A DNA stretch of 64,000 nucleotides from Zingiber officinale (Eukaryota > Streptophyta > Magnoliopsida > Zingiberales > Zingiberaceae). Of the stretch, positions 10,741-23,238 are shown in pieces. A model generated the notes under the pieces. It searched no databases and was not told the origin of the DNA. It saw nothing but the letters and a program-made list of their open reading frames with translations. The DNA lies in contig NC_055998.1 of the NCBI RefSeq assembly GCF_018446385.1, forward strand, positions 20,887,173-20,951,172, read 5' to 3'. A program made the position numbers and the translations under genes. Positions within the stretch are counted from its first letter, which is position 1. The number at the start of each line of letters is the position of its first letter.

Positions 10741-11931
10741 TTCTAAAAATGGTCTTCCTATTGGCTCCCCCTGGATCATAACCTCAATATGGTCTATCAA
10801 GGTAATGGACTTAATCCTTGGGGACCCAATATTATCCAAGTCCAACTTGATTAACCAAGTTTGACTTGGGGACCCATGCTTGGACTAATTTGGGATTATT
10901 TCTATTAACCATAGATAAATACGACTTGTATTTTCTTTTAGCCTTGAATCCAAGTTCGGATCTGTTACAAACGACTCACTATTTTCTAAGAATCAAATCA
11001 AGGTTCTTGGAACGCAGCATGAACCGTTCCAACATGTCCTTAAGTTCTTTAACTTGAGTTTTCAAATCAGAATTTTTTTTCTCAAGTTGTTGGACTTGAG
11101 TTGAACTTCCAATTTGAACTGTCTCAGTCAAAAGACTCGAGTTAGTCACTTCCTTAAGGGCTATTACCTCCTTTTGGAGTGGCTTGACCCGGACATTAGA
11201 TTTAGCCAATTTCTTTAATAAGTAAAAAACTAAATTATCTAAATTACCTATATTAGTGATAGAAATTAGAGAGCTTATAGTGGGGTTAGACCCTTCAGAA
11301 ACTGATACAAATCCGTGGCTTCGCTCAGACTCGATTTCTGATTCGCTCACGGTTTTTGAGTCAGACTCGATTTCTGATTCACTCTCGATTTCTGAGTCAA
11401 ACTCAATTTCGACAACATGTGCTTGTACTGGTAGAGCGAGGAAGCTTGCTTGTTCTTCTTTGTCGGATTTGGATTCGTCTGATGACTTGGACCATGTTGC
11501 TTTCAACACCTTCTTTCTTCGTTGCTTCTGGTTTGGACAATCCGGCTTGTAGTGCCCCTTCTGGTTATAGCCGTAGCAAGTAACTCCTCTCTTGGCCTTT
11601 AAATTTTATTGAGTCACCTTCTTCTTTTTGCACATTTTATGTACAAGTTTTACTAGTTCGACAGTAATCTCATTGTCGTCTTCTGAGTTCGATTCATCTT
11701 TGGACTCGGGATTAATCTGATTTTTTTTCTCGCCTCCTTTCCCTTGCTTGTACATGCAACCAATGCAATACCTTTCTCGGCTGGACGTGCATTAGTCTAT
11801 TCGTGCAATTTGAATTCAGAAAATAACATGTCTAGTTTAATTAAAGACAAATCCTTAGAAACTTTGTAGGCATCTACTATTGATGCCCACAATGTATTTC
11901 TTGGAAAAGCGTTGAATGCGTACCTTATTAC
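10740..11931 (-). pseudogene. Copia-type gag remnant of outer element
   Basis: Same family as the gag at 5751-7523: it shares the Ser/Asp/Glu-rich segment, the coiled coil (VQQLEKKNSDLKTQVKEL) and the closing SKNLDLIL motif, with zinc-knuckle remnants upstream. It is broken several times, and the region is interrupted at 11931 by the LTR-X element. No polymerase is seen. Like the inner element it may have been gag-only. Confidence 0.7.
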
Positions 11932-12060
11932 TGTTAGAATGTATACTAAAAACCTAACTTTTTGTATAAACATTTATTTTGAAATGAGAATCACATTGGT
12001 CAAATGTATGCATTTAGTTCAATGCAGTTGTCTATTTAATTTATATTGTAGATAATATGG
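11932..12060 (+). repeat. Copia LTR-X, first segment
   Basis: Begins tgttagaatgtatactaaaa. This matches the reverse complement of 38803-38932, which begins tgttagagtgtatactaaaa. It is interrupted after 129 bp by the gypsy array and resumes at 30675. Confidence 0.8.
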
Positions 12061-12839
12061 TGTAACACCCACGAAATATTTAAGCTATACATATAGGCAT
12101 TCTCTTTTAGAATAAAAGGGAAATGGAAATAGAACCAAAAAGAAATAAAAAGAAAGAGAAGTTAAGGCTTGAACCATGAACCTCTCATAATAGATAAAAC
12201 TAAATTGGTGCAAGATAACCACTAGAGTCATGAATGATATATGAATAGCAAAGAATGGAATTTATAGTTAAAAGTAAGAGTATAATTAAGTAAGGGAGCA
12301 AGAGAAAATCAAATAGCTTTCCTCCTCTTCCTCTTGGTTAAGAGAAGAAGCAAGCAAAAGACAAGTTATCTTTTTCTCCTTTCCTCTTTCCATTTTCATT
12401 GGAATGAATGAGGGTGAGGGAATAGAGGAATCAAGGGGATGAATTGGGACATTTTTCATCCTCATTGAGAATAAATAGGAATGAGAGAAGAGAGGGAAAG
12501 AAAGTTTGGCTACTTCTTCCTCCTTCTTCTTCTTCCTCCTTCTTTCTCCTTCTTCCTCCTCCACCGAGACTAGGACTCTTCCCTCTTCCATTTCCGAATC
12601 CAAGCTAAGGTTTTCTCCCTAAGAAAACTAATCCACAAGAAGGAGTCCTCAAGATCTACTCCTTACAAGCAAGAGAAGCAAAAAGGAGAACTAGGAGGAG
12701 AAGCTTTCTTCTTCCTCTTCACAAGGGTACCTTCTTATAAGAAAAACACCAAGCAAGAAGAAGTAAGTATCCCCTCACCTGTGGTACAAGTTGTTCATGT
12801 GTTTCCATGAGTTTAGATTGCTTAAAAACCTAGGGTTGT

Positions 12840-14790
12840 TTCTTGAAACTTTCGGCCACCCAAGTACAAAAAAAAAAAAAAAAACTAAAGGAAGCTTAAG
12901 ACCTAAACTAAACATGCTCACTATATTTCTTATGATATATGTACCCGAGGAGTGGAGATTAGTTTAGTGTTCTTATGCTTGTACGTTGCTTAGAAATTAG
13001 GTTCATGTTCTTTAAACTTTCGGCCAAGGCATGAAAAGAAGATCTAGAAAGGCTTAAGACCTAACTAAACATGCACATGATGTCCCTTATGATATGTAAC
13101 TTAGGTTATGAGTTATGTTTAGAATTCTATTGTTTTTATGTTGCTTATAACCTAGATCTATGCCTAGTAGGTTTCGGCCATGATAGAAATGAAGTAGTAG
13201 GAGAGTTTAAAATTTAATCCATCATGCTCATAACTTTCCTTATGATATGGTATGAAGATTTCTTAGTGTTTTCATGTTTGCATGTTGCTTGGAACCTAGA
13301 TGCATCCCACTTAGGGTTTCGGCCATGATGATATTAAGGGTTTAAGGAAGCTTAAAAACAAATTTGATATGCTCATGTTTCTTTCTCATGATATGATATG
13401 AAGTTAGCTTGATATTTTTATGCTTGTATGTTGCTTAGACTTAGTTTCATGCTCCTTAAACATTCGGCCAAAACAAGATCAAAGAACCTAGGAAGCCTAG
13501 AACCTAAACTAAACATGTTCATTATGTTCCTTATGATATATGATATGAAATTGGTTTAGGGTTCACATGCTTTTATGTTGTTTGTAACCTAGATCCATGC
13601 TTGACAAGTTTCAGCCATGACAAGATTAAAAGACCTAGGAAGCTTAGAACTCAAACTAAACATGTTCATTATGTTCCTTATGATATATGATATGAAATTG
13701 GTTTAGGGTTCACATGCTTTTATGTTGTTTGTAACTTAGATCCATGCTTGACAAGTTTCGGCCATAACAAGATTAAAAGACCTAGGAAGCTTAGAACCCA
13801 AACTAAAGATGTTCATTATGTTCCTTAAGATATATGATATGAAATTGGTTTAGGGTTTACATGCTTTTATGTTGTTTGTAACCTAGATCCATGCTTGACA
13901 AGTTTCGGCCATAACAAGATTAAAAAACCTAGGAAGCTTAGAACCCATACTAAACATGTTCATTATGTTCCTTAGGATATATGATATGAAATTGGTTTAG
14001 GGTTCACATGCTTTTATGTTGTTTGTAACCTAGATCCATGCTTGACAAGTTTCGGCCATAACAAGATTAAAAGACCTAGGAAGCTTAGAACTCAAACTAA
14101 ACATGTTCATTATGTTCCTTATGATATATGATATGAAATTGGTTTAGGGTTCACATGCTTTTATGTTGTTTTTAACCTAGATCCATGCTTGACAAGTTTC
14201 GGCCATAACAAGATTAAAAGACCTAGGAAGCTTAGAACCTAAACTAAACATGTTCATGATGTTCCTTATGGTTTATGATATGAAATTGGTTTAGGGTTCA
14301 CATGCTTTTATGTTGCTTGTAACCTAGGGCTAGGCTTGGTAACTTTCGGCCATAACAAGACCAAGGACCTAGGAAGCTTGGAACTTAAACTAAACATGCT
14401 CATGATGTTCTTTATGATTTATGATATGAAATTGGTTTAGGGTTCACATGCTTTTATGTTGCTTGTAACCTAGGGCTAGGCTTGGTAACTTTCGGTCATA
14501 ACAAGACCAAGGACCTAGGAAGCTTGGAACTTAACCTAAACATGCTCATGTTGTTCTTTATGGTTTATGATATGAAAGTGGTTTAGGGTTCACATGCTTT
14601 TATGTTGCTTGTAACCTAGGGCTAGGCTTGGTAACTTTCGGCCATAACAAGACCAAAGACCTAGGAAGCTTGGAACTTAACCTAAACATGCTCATGATAT
14701 TCTTTATGGTATATGATATGAAATTGGTTTAGGGTTCACATGTTTTTATGTTACTTGTAATCTAGATTCAATACTTGTAAGTTTTGGCCA
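12840..14790 (+). repeat. 147-bp tandem repeat array inside LTR 1
   Basis: Units contain tttcggccataacaagatta, cctaggaagcttagaac, gatatatgatatgaaattgg and cttttatgttgtttgtaacc. Measured starts of cctaggaagc at 13487, 13634 and 13781 give exactly 147 bp. About fourteen units are present; the first few are diverged and spaced 145-170 bp. Matching arrays lie in LTR 2 (about 20230-22150) and LTR 3 (about 27365-29300). Confidence 0.9.
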
Positions 14791-15419
14791 CTTTATGGAA
14801 TTAGGGTTAGAGACCCAATCATGATTTACTATGTGTCTCACATGCTATGATATGAATTAGGAGATGCTAGTTAATGATCTCCATGCATGATTATGTTTTC
14901 CCTATGATATGTCATATGCTCCTTTTTGTATGCTTATGAATCATGCATGATAATGAATCTTATGATGGGCTATATGCTCAATTATGCATGCTTTATGATA
15001 TGACAAGCAAAGGCCTAAGAGTTGCTTCCCTAGTAGTTGGGACTAAGAGCACTCTTTATGATATGACAAGTAAAGGCCTAAGAGTTGCTTCCCTTCTTGT
15101 TGGGACTAAGAGCACTCTTCATGATATGATAAGTAAATAAAACATACTATTTTACTTTTTATGTGGCTTGTACCAGGACCTTAGTGTCCAAGGGATGGGC
15201 TCCTTAGTTCGCCCCTAGGTCAACGGATGTAGTACGAACCTAGTAACCCTAGTAGGTTTGGGATTAGCTACCCCATCCTAGGGATTTCGCACATTTATAT
15301 TATGTGGTACATAGTCGGGCCCTCATGTTGAAATTATATTTAAGTATTATATGATATTGTTTTAAAGACATCTTGCACATGACATGGCGCATGTTTTTGA
15401 AAGACATCTTGCATATACT

Positions 15420-15620
15420 TTTATGATATGATATGATATGACATGATATTCTTTTATGTTATGATATGATATGACATGATGATCATTATGATATGATATG
15501 ATATAATATGATGCTCTTTTACGATATGATATGATATGACATAATGCTCTTATATGATATGATATGACATGATGCTCTTTTATGATATGATATAACCTAA
15601 TGTTTTGGTTTGTAGAATAA
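15420..15620 (+). repeat. gatatgatatgacatgat microsatellite-like repeat
   Basis: Runs of atgatatg with periodic tgctctttta inserts. Homologous runs occur at 22555-22760 and 29930-30180, the last being the longest. Minus-strand open frames rich in Ile/Ser/Tyr/His here come from the repeat and are not genes. Confidence 0.85.
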
Positions 15621-16104
15621 TATGATATGTTATAATGCACTTTTACATGATATGATGTTTTAGATGTTTATGACTCCATGCTATATGTTTATGTGATTAT
15701 GCTATGATACATAGTTTTTGTGAGTAGGAAAGGATCTTAATAAGCCTGTGCGCTTATAGTTATTTTCCTTGTACCGCAGATAAAGGTAAAGGATGGATAA
15801 ACTAAGGGAGCAGCAGGAGGGGCAAGAGATGTGTGTGTGTGGTGGCTCGACTAAGGAAAAAGATCTTCTTATGTTAATTTATGCATGTCATGAACCATGT
15901 CTACCTTCTGTTTATGTTTTGCATGATTACATAATACTTATTCATGCTTATGTTGGGAATTGATATCATGACTTTTTAAATTTCAAACTATGCTTAACAT
16001 GCTCATATGATCATAATTAGCTATACTTCCACTACTTTAGAAATAGATTAATATGCATATATGTTTTCCCGTAACCCCGCCCTAGCAGAGGGGCGGGCGT
16101 TACA

Positions 16105-19100
16105 AGTTGGTATCAGAGCGAGGTTAGCATTCCCGCTACACACACATAAAGCCTCCATCCTGCTGCTCCAAGTAAGAATCTCTGTACTTACTCTATTTTC
16201 TTTATGCATGATAAGAAATGCTTTTAGTATTCATGAACATAAGTTTAACTGATATGAATTATCTTCATGTATGATAAGCGATGTTTTAATATGCACGGAT
16301 ATAAGTAGGGACGGCCATGGACTTATGCTAGCCTTATTGTCATTTATGAAGATAGATATGGCTAGAAGACGCGGTAACAGGACCGATGAGACAGTGACTC
16401 CACCAGATCTGACACAGGTAGTCACAGACCTCCAGCGTCAGATCACAGAAGAACAACAAGTAATCACTACTTTGATGAATCAGCAAGGAAACCCTATCAC
16501 CCCACTAGCAAATCAGAATGCATTACCCGTCATACCTACAGCTGCACCAGTTCCACCGGTAGCCCCTACCCCAGTGGTCCAACAGGAGACTTACTTAATA
16601 CAATGGCTAAAGCTGAAGCCGGAGAACTTCGCGGGTACTTGTGAGCCATGGGACGCCCAAGCATGGTTCAAGACGGTGGAAAGTATAGTGGAACTGCTGG
16701 ACTGGCCCGTACCATAAAAGATCACATGTGTGTTATTCTGCTTTTCTGGAGATGCAAGAATGTGGTGGGAAAGGGTTAAGGTCAAGAGACAAGTTAATCA
16801 GATGAACTGGGCGGACTTCGAAGCAGAGTTCTTCGAGGAGTTTTTCCATATGCGGGTAACAAACCGACATTACGACGAGTTCACCGAGTTCCGACAAGGT
16901 GACTTATCAGTTAACGAAGCAGTGAAGCGCTTCAACCGTCTCACACGCCTCTGCCCAGAGTTGGTCAGCACAGAAAGAGAAAGGGTCGGACTGATGTTGA
17001 AAATGCTCCGACCCGAGATAGCTTTGAATGTGACCGGTGGAATTAATAGACCGCGGACAATAGAAGAACTGGTCAGCAGTGCCCTGATCACCGAACACTA
17101 TCAGAAGGTGATGAACGAGAGTAAGAATCAAGCACAGATAGAAGGACAGAAACCTCTAGGTACCAGAGCAAGCTAGAAAGGAAGCCCTAATGGAAAGAGA
17201 AAGCAATGGAACAACACTAAAAGAGGTCCAGTGAATAAGCAACCTAAGTACCCTCAGTGTACCATTTGTGGGAAGCAGCATTCCGGGGTATGCCACAAGG
17301 GTACGAGAAAGTGTTACAGTTGCGGACGGGAAGGACATATGGCTAGAGACTGCCCTACCCAGTCCCAGACACCATCCCAGCAGTATAACCAGAACAGGAG
17401 TGCCCCCTCACAGCTACACCAGATGCAAGCTTCCATAGAAGGGACTCCGATTAGCCAAGGGAGATTGGAAGCCCCGCCCGTTACGACGAATGCCAGGGTT
17501 TTCTCTCTCACCAAAGAGGATGTGGCGAGTGCTTCTACAGTTGTCACAGGTCAGCTACATATTTTTAGTCAGTATACTACTGTGTTATTTGATACTGGGG
17601 TGACACATTCGTTTGTCTCTACACCCTTCATGGAGAAGTTGGAGATGCCACCACAAGCCTTAAATGGCAAATTCTTAACAACCCTGCCTTCGGGAGAAGT
17701 AATGTCATCTACTCATATGTTGCGGGCCGTGCCCATCAAAATCGCAGGCAGAGAACTCTACTGTGATCTGATAGTGCTTGACATGCAGGATAATGATAGT
17801 ATATTGGGCAAAGATTTCCTGAGCAAGTACGGTGCTTCGATCGATTGTCGTAAAAGAAAAGTAGTTTTCCGACATGAAGCTGAACCAATATTCGAATTTG
17901 TTGGGGAACCAAGCAAAGAAACTGAGAGATTCCTATCATCCATAAAAGCACAAAAGATGTTAGATAAGGGATGTACTGATTTCTAGCACACGTGGTCGAA
18001 ACAAGTCAAACCAAGGACCAGAAGTTAGAATATGTCAGGGTGGTATGCAGCTATCCGGAGGTGTTTCCCGATGAGCTACCAGGGTTAGCCCCCGATAGAG
18101 AAATAGAATTTGAGATCGAATTGATTCCTGGTACTAAACTGATCTCTAAAGCACCTTATTGTATGGCACCGGCTGAGTTGAAGGAACTTCAGGGACAACT
18201 ATTAGAGTTACTCGACAAGGGTCTTATTCGCCTGCGTCACTCTCCATGGGGAGCTCCAGTACTGTTTGTGAAAAAGAAGGATGGGTCTATGCGAATGTGT
18301 ATAGACTACCGAGCGCTAAATAATGTGACAATCAAGAACAGGTACCCTCTTCCACGGATCGACGACCTGTTCGACCAATTAAAGGGTGCAACCATCTTCT
18401 CTAAGATTGACCTAAGGTCCGGCTATCATCAAGTGAAAGTGAAACAGGATGATATACCGAAGACGGCATTTCGAACGAGATACGGACACTATGAGTTCAT
18501 AGTTATGCCCTTCGGAGTGACAAATGCTCCTGCTGTATTTATGGATCTGATGAATCGGGTGTTTACGGCATAGCTCGATAAATTTGTGATCGTCTTCATT
18601 GACGATATCCTCATCTATTCAAGAACCCAAGAAGAGCATGCTGAACACCTGAATACCGTACTACAGATTCTTTGAGAGAAACAACTATATGCAAAGTTCT
18701 CCAAATGCAAGTTCTGGCTCGATCGAGTATCATTCTTGGGTCATATTATCTCCAAGGATGGAGTAATGGTAGATCCGAACAAGATCGAAGCTGTAAGTAA
18801 CTGGAGCAGGCCAAAGAATGCCAGAGAAATCAGAAGTTTTCTCGGGCTAGCAGGCTACTACAGGAAGTTTGTAGAGGACTTCTCCAAAATTGCAGCCCCT
18901 ATGACCGCTCTAACCAAGAAGAACAAAAAGTATGAATGGACGGATGACTGCGAGAAGAGTTTCACATAATTGAAAAGGAGACTGACCAGTGCTCCGATCC
19001 TTACTCTTCCGGAAAGTGACAAAGGCTTCAATATGTACAGCGATGCTTCCATATTAGGACTTGGAGCTGTACTCATGCAAGACAGCAAGGTCATTGCCTA

Positions 19101-19438
19101 TGCCTCTAGACAACTCAAAGAGCATGAAAGGAATTACCCCACTCATGACCTAGAACTAGCAGCCGTGGTCTTTGCTCTCAAAACATGGAGACGTTATTTA
19201 TATGGAGCCCAGTGTCAGATTTATACTGACCACCAGAGTCTGAAATATTTCTTCACACAGAAAGACCTGAATATGAGACAACGCAGATGGCTCGAGCTAG
19301 TCAAGGACTATGACTGTGAGATCTTTTATCATCTAGGAAAAGCGAACAAAGTGGTCGATGCACTCAGCAGGAAGACCTGTGCCACCTAATGTCGCTATTT
19401 TAAATTCGAGGATGAATTTTCTATGAGGTATGGGGTGC
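16105..19438 (+). mobile_element. Gypsy internal region 1 (gag-PR-RT-RNase H)
   Basis: Primer site ttggtatcagagc at 16107-16119. Parts in order: gag core (WDAQAWFKTVESIVELLDWP), CCHC knuckle CYSCGREGHMARDCP near 17310, aspartic protease around LFDTGVTHSFVS (near 17590), reverse transcriptase ([32 protein letters not shown]) and RNase H ([20 protein letters not shown]), ending [10 protein letters not shown]. The 3' untranslated stretch with gaggatgaa and a purine-rich tract leads straight into LTR 2. No integrase or chromodomain is recognised. This is a fossil with a handful of breaks. Confidence 0.88.
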
Positions 19439-22400
19439 TGTAACACCCACGAAATATTTAAGCTATACATATGGGTATTCTCTTTTAGAATAAAAGGGAA
19501 ATGGAAATAGAACCAAAAAGAAATAAAAAGAAAGAGAAGTTAAGGCTTGAACCATGAACCTCTCATAATAGATAAAACTAAATTGGTGTATGATAACCAC
19601 TAGAGTCATGAATGATATATGAATAGCAAAGAATGGAAATTGTAGTTAAAAGTAAGAGTATGATTAAGTAAGGGAGCAAGAGAAAATCAAGTAGCTTTCC
19701 TCCACTTCCTCTTGGTTAAGAGAAGAAGCAAGCAAAAGACAAGTTGTCTTTTTCTCCTTTCCTCTTTCCATTTTCGTGGGAATGAATGAGGGTGAGGGAA
19801 TAGAGGAATCAAGGGGATGAATTGGGACATTTTTCATCCTCATTGAGAATAAATAGGAATGAGAGAAGAGAAGGGAAAGAAAGTTTGGCTACTTAGCTTC
19901 TTCCTCCTTCTTCTTCTTCCTCCTTCTTTCTCCTTCTTCCTCCTCCACCGAGACTAGGACTCTTCCCTCTTCCATTTCCGAATCCAAGCTAAGGTTTTCT
20001 CCCTAAGAAAACTAATCCACAAGAAGGAGTCCTCAAGATGTACTCCTTACAAGCAAGAGAAGCAAAAAGGAGAACTAGGAGGAGAAGCTTTCTTCTTCCT
20101 TTTCACAAGGGTACCTTCTTTTAAGAAAAACACCAAGCAAGAAGAAGTAAGTATCCCCTCACCTGTGGTACAAGTTGTTCATGTGTTTCCATGAGTTTAG
20201 ATTGCTTAAAAACCTAGGGTTGTTTCTTGAAACTTTCGGCCACCCAAGTACAAAAAAAAAACTTAAGGAAGCTTAAGACCTAAACTAAACATGCTCACTA
20301 TTTTTCTTATGATATATGTACCCGAGGATAGGAGATTTGTTTAGTGTTCTAATGCTTGTACGTTGCTTAGAAATTAGGTTCATGTTCTTTAAACTTTCGG
20401 CCAAGGCATGAAAAGAAGATCTAGAAAGGCTTAAGACCTAACTAAACATGCACATGATGTCCCTTATGATATGTAACTTAGGTTATGTGTTATGTTTAGA
20501 ATTCTATTGTTTTTATGTTGCTTATAACCTAGATCTATGCCTAGTAGGTTTCGGCCATGATAGAAATGAAGGCGTAGGAGAGTTTAAAATTTAATCCATC
20601 ATGCTCATGACTTTCCTTATGATATGGTATGAAGATTTCTTAGTGTTTTCATGTTTGCATGTTGCTTGGAACCTAGATGCATCCCACTTAGGGTTTCGGC
20701 CATGATGATATTAAGGGTTTAAGGAAGCTTAAAATCAAATTTGATATGCTCATGTTTCTTTCTCATGATATGATATGAAGTTAGCTTGTATGTTGCTTAG
20801 ACTTAGTTTCATGCTCCTTAAACATTCGGCCATAACAAGATCAAAGAACCTAGGAAGCCTAGAACCTAAACTAAACATGTTCATTATGTTCCTTATGATA
20901 TATGATATGAAATTGGTTTAGGGTTCACATGCTTTTATGTTGTTTGTAACCTAGATCCATGCTTGACAAGTTTCGGACATGACAAGATTAAAAGACCTAG
21001 GAAGCTTAGAACCCAAACTAAACATGTTCATTATGTTCCTTATGATATATGATATGAAATTGGTTTAAGGTTCACATGCTTTTATGTTGTTTGTAACTTA
21101 GATCCAAGCTTGACAAGTTTCGGCCATAACAAGATTAAAAGACCTAGGAAGTTTAGAACCCAAACTAAAGATGTTCATTATGTTCCTTAAGATATATGAT
21201 ATGAAATTGATTTAGGGTTTACATGCTTTTATGTTGTTTGTAACCTAGATCCATGCTTGACAAGTTTCGGCCATAACAAGATTAAAAGACCTAGGAAGCT
21301 TAGAACCCAAACTAAACATGTTCATTATGTTCCTTAGGATATATGATATGAAATTGGTTTAGGGTTCACATGCTTTTATGTTATTTGTAACCTAGATCCA
21401 TGCTTGACAAGTTTCGGCCATAACAAGATTAAAAGAGCTAGGAAGCTTAGAACTCAAACTAAACATGTTCATTATGTTCCTTATGATATATGATATGAAA
21501 TTGGTTTAGGGGGTTCACATGCTTTTATGTTGTTTGTAACCTAGATCCATGCTTGACAAGTTTCGGCCATAACAAGATTAAAAGACCTAGGAAGCTTAGA
21601 ACCTAAACTAAACATGTTCATGATGTTCCTTATGGTTTATGATATGAAATTGGTTTAGAGTTCACATGCTTTTATGTTGCTTGTAACCTAGGGCTAGGCT
21701 TGGTAACTTTCGGCCATAACAAAACCAAGGACCTAGGAAGCTTGGAACTTAAACTAAACATGCTCATGATGTTCTTTATGGTTTATGATATGAAATTGGT
21801 TTAGGGTTCACATGCTTTTATGTTGCTTGTAACCTAGGGCTAGGCTTGGTAATTTTCGGCCATAACAAGACCAAGGACCTAGGAAGCTTGGAACTTAAAC
21901 TAAACATGCTCATGATGTTCTTTATGGTTTATGATATGAAAGTGGTTTAGGGTTCACATGCTTTTATGTTGCTTGTAACCTAGGGTTAGGCTTGGTAACT
22001 TTCGGCCATAACAAGACCAAGGACCTAGGAAGCTTGGAACCTAACCTAAACATGATCATGATATTCTTTATGGTATATGATATGAAATTGGTTTAGGGTT
22101 CGCATGCTTTTATGTTACTTGTAACCTAGATTCAATACTTGTAAGTTTCGGCCACTTTATGGAATTAGGGTTAGAGACCCAATCATGATTTACTATGTGT
22201 CTCACATGATATGATATGAATTAAGAGATGCTAGTTAATGATTTCCATGCATGATTATGCTATGATATGTCGTATGCTCCTTTTTGTATGCTTATGAATC
22301 ATGCATGATAATGAATCTTATGAAGGGCTAGATGCTCAAGTATGCATGCTTTATGATATGACGTAGTACGAACCTAGTATCCCTAGTAGGTTTGGGATTA

Positions 22401-23238
22401 GCTACCCCGTCCTAGGGATTTCGCGCATTTATATTATGTGGTACATAGTCGGGCCCTCATGTTGAAATTATATTTAAGTATTATATGATATTGTTTTAAA
22501 GACATCTTGCACATGACATGGCGCATGTTTTTGAAAGACATCTTGCATATACTTTTATGATATGATATGATATGACATGATATTCTTTTATGTTATGATA
22601 TGATATAACATGATGATCGTTATGATATGATATGATATAATATGATGCTCTTTTACGATATGATATGATATGACATAATGCTCTTATATGATATGATATG
22701 ACATGATGCTCTTTTATGATATGATATGACCTAATGTTTTGGTTTGTAGAATAATATGATATGTTATAATGCACTTTTACATGATATGATGTTTTAGATG
22801 TTTATGACTCCATGCTATATGTTTATGTGATTATGCTATGATACATGGTTTTTGTGAGTAGGAAAGGATTTTAATAAGCCTGTACGCTTATAGTTATTTT
22901 CCTTGTACCGCAGATAAAGGTAAAGGATGGATAAACTAAGGGAACAGCAGGAGGGGCAAGAGATGTGTGTGTGTGGTGGCTCGACTAAGGAAAAAGATCT
23001 GCTTATGTTAATTTATGCATGTCATGAACCATGTCTACCTTATGTTTATGTTTTGCATGATTACATAATACTTATTCATGCTTATGTTGGGAATTGTTAT
23101 CATGACTTTTTAAATTTCAAATTATGCTTAACATGCTCATATGATCATAATTAGTTATACTTCCACTGCTTTAGAAATAGATTAATATGCATATATGTTT
23201 TCCTGTAACCCCGCCCTAGCAGAGGGGCGGGCGTTACA
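19439..23238 (+). repeat. Gypsy LTR 2 (3.80 kb)
   Basis: Same ends as LTR 1. It is shorter than LTR 1 and LTR 3, mainly because the aaaggcctaagagttgc region is not present. It is shared between the two internal units as the middle LTR of the array. Confidence 0.88.

Larger units (their letters stand above)
12061..16104 (+). repeat. Gypsy LTR 1 (4.04 kb)
   Basis: Starts tgtaacacccacg and ends gggcgttaca, followed by the primer site. In order it contains a purine/pyrimidine-skewed leader with cttcctcctt runs (12500-12570), about fourteen 147-bp tandem units (12850-14790), two copies of an aaaggcctaagagttgc unit (about 15000-15130), a gatatgatatgacatgat repeat (15420-15620), and a terminal region. 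The long LTR fits the Tekay/Del chromovirus lineage. Confidence 0.88.

Noticed and set aside
12286-12603. Minus-strand frame rich in Glu/Lys/Ser
   Set aside because: Translation of the cttcctcctt tract in the gypsy LTR leader.
12840-14790. Regularly spaced repeats as a CRISPR-like array
   Set aside because: Whole 147-bp units repeat, with no short repeat/unique spacer pattern, and the array lies in a plant retrotransposon LTR.
15362-15640. Minus-strand frame rich in His/Ile/Ser/Tyr (also near 22496 and 29873)
   Set aside because: Direct product of the gatatgatatg repeat; it recurs in all three LTRs with no domain.
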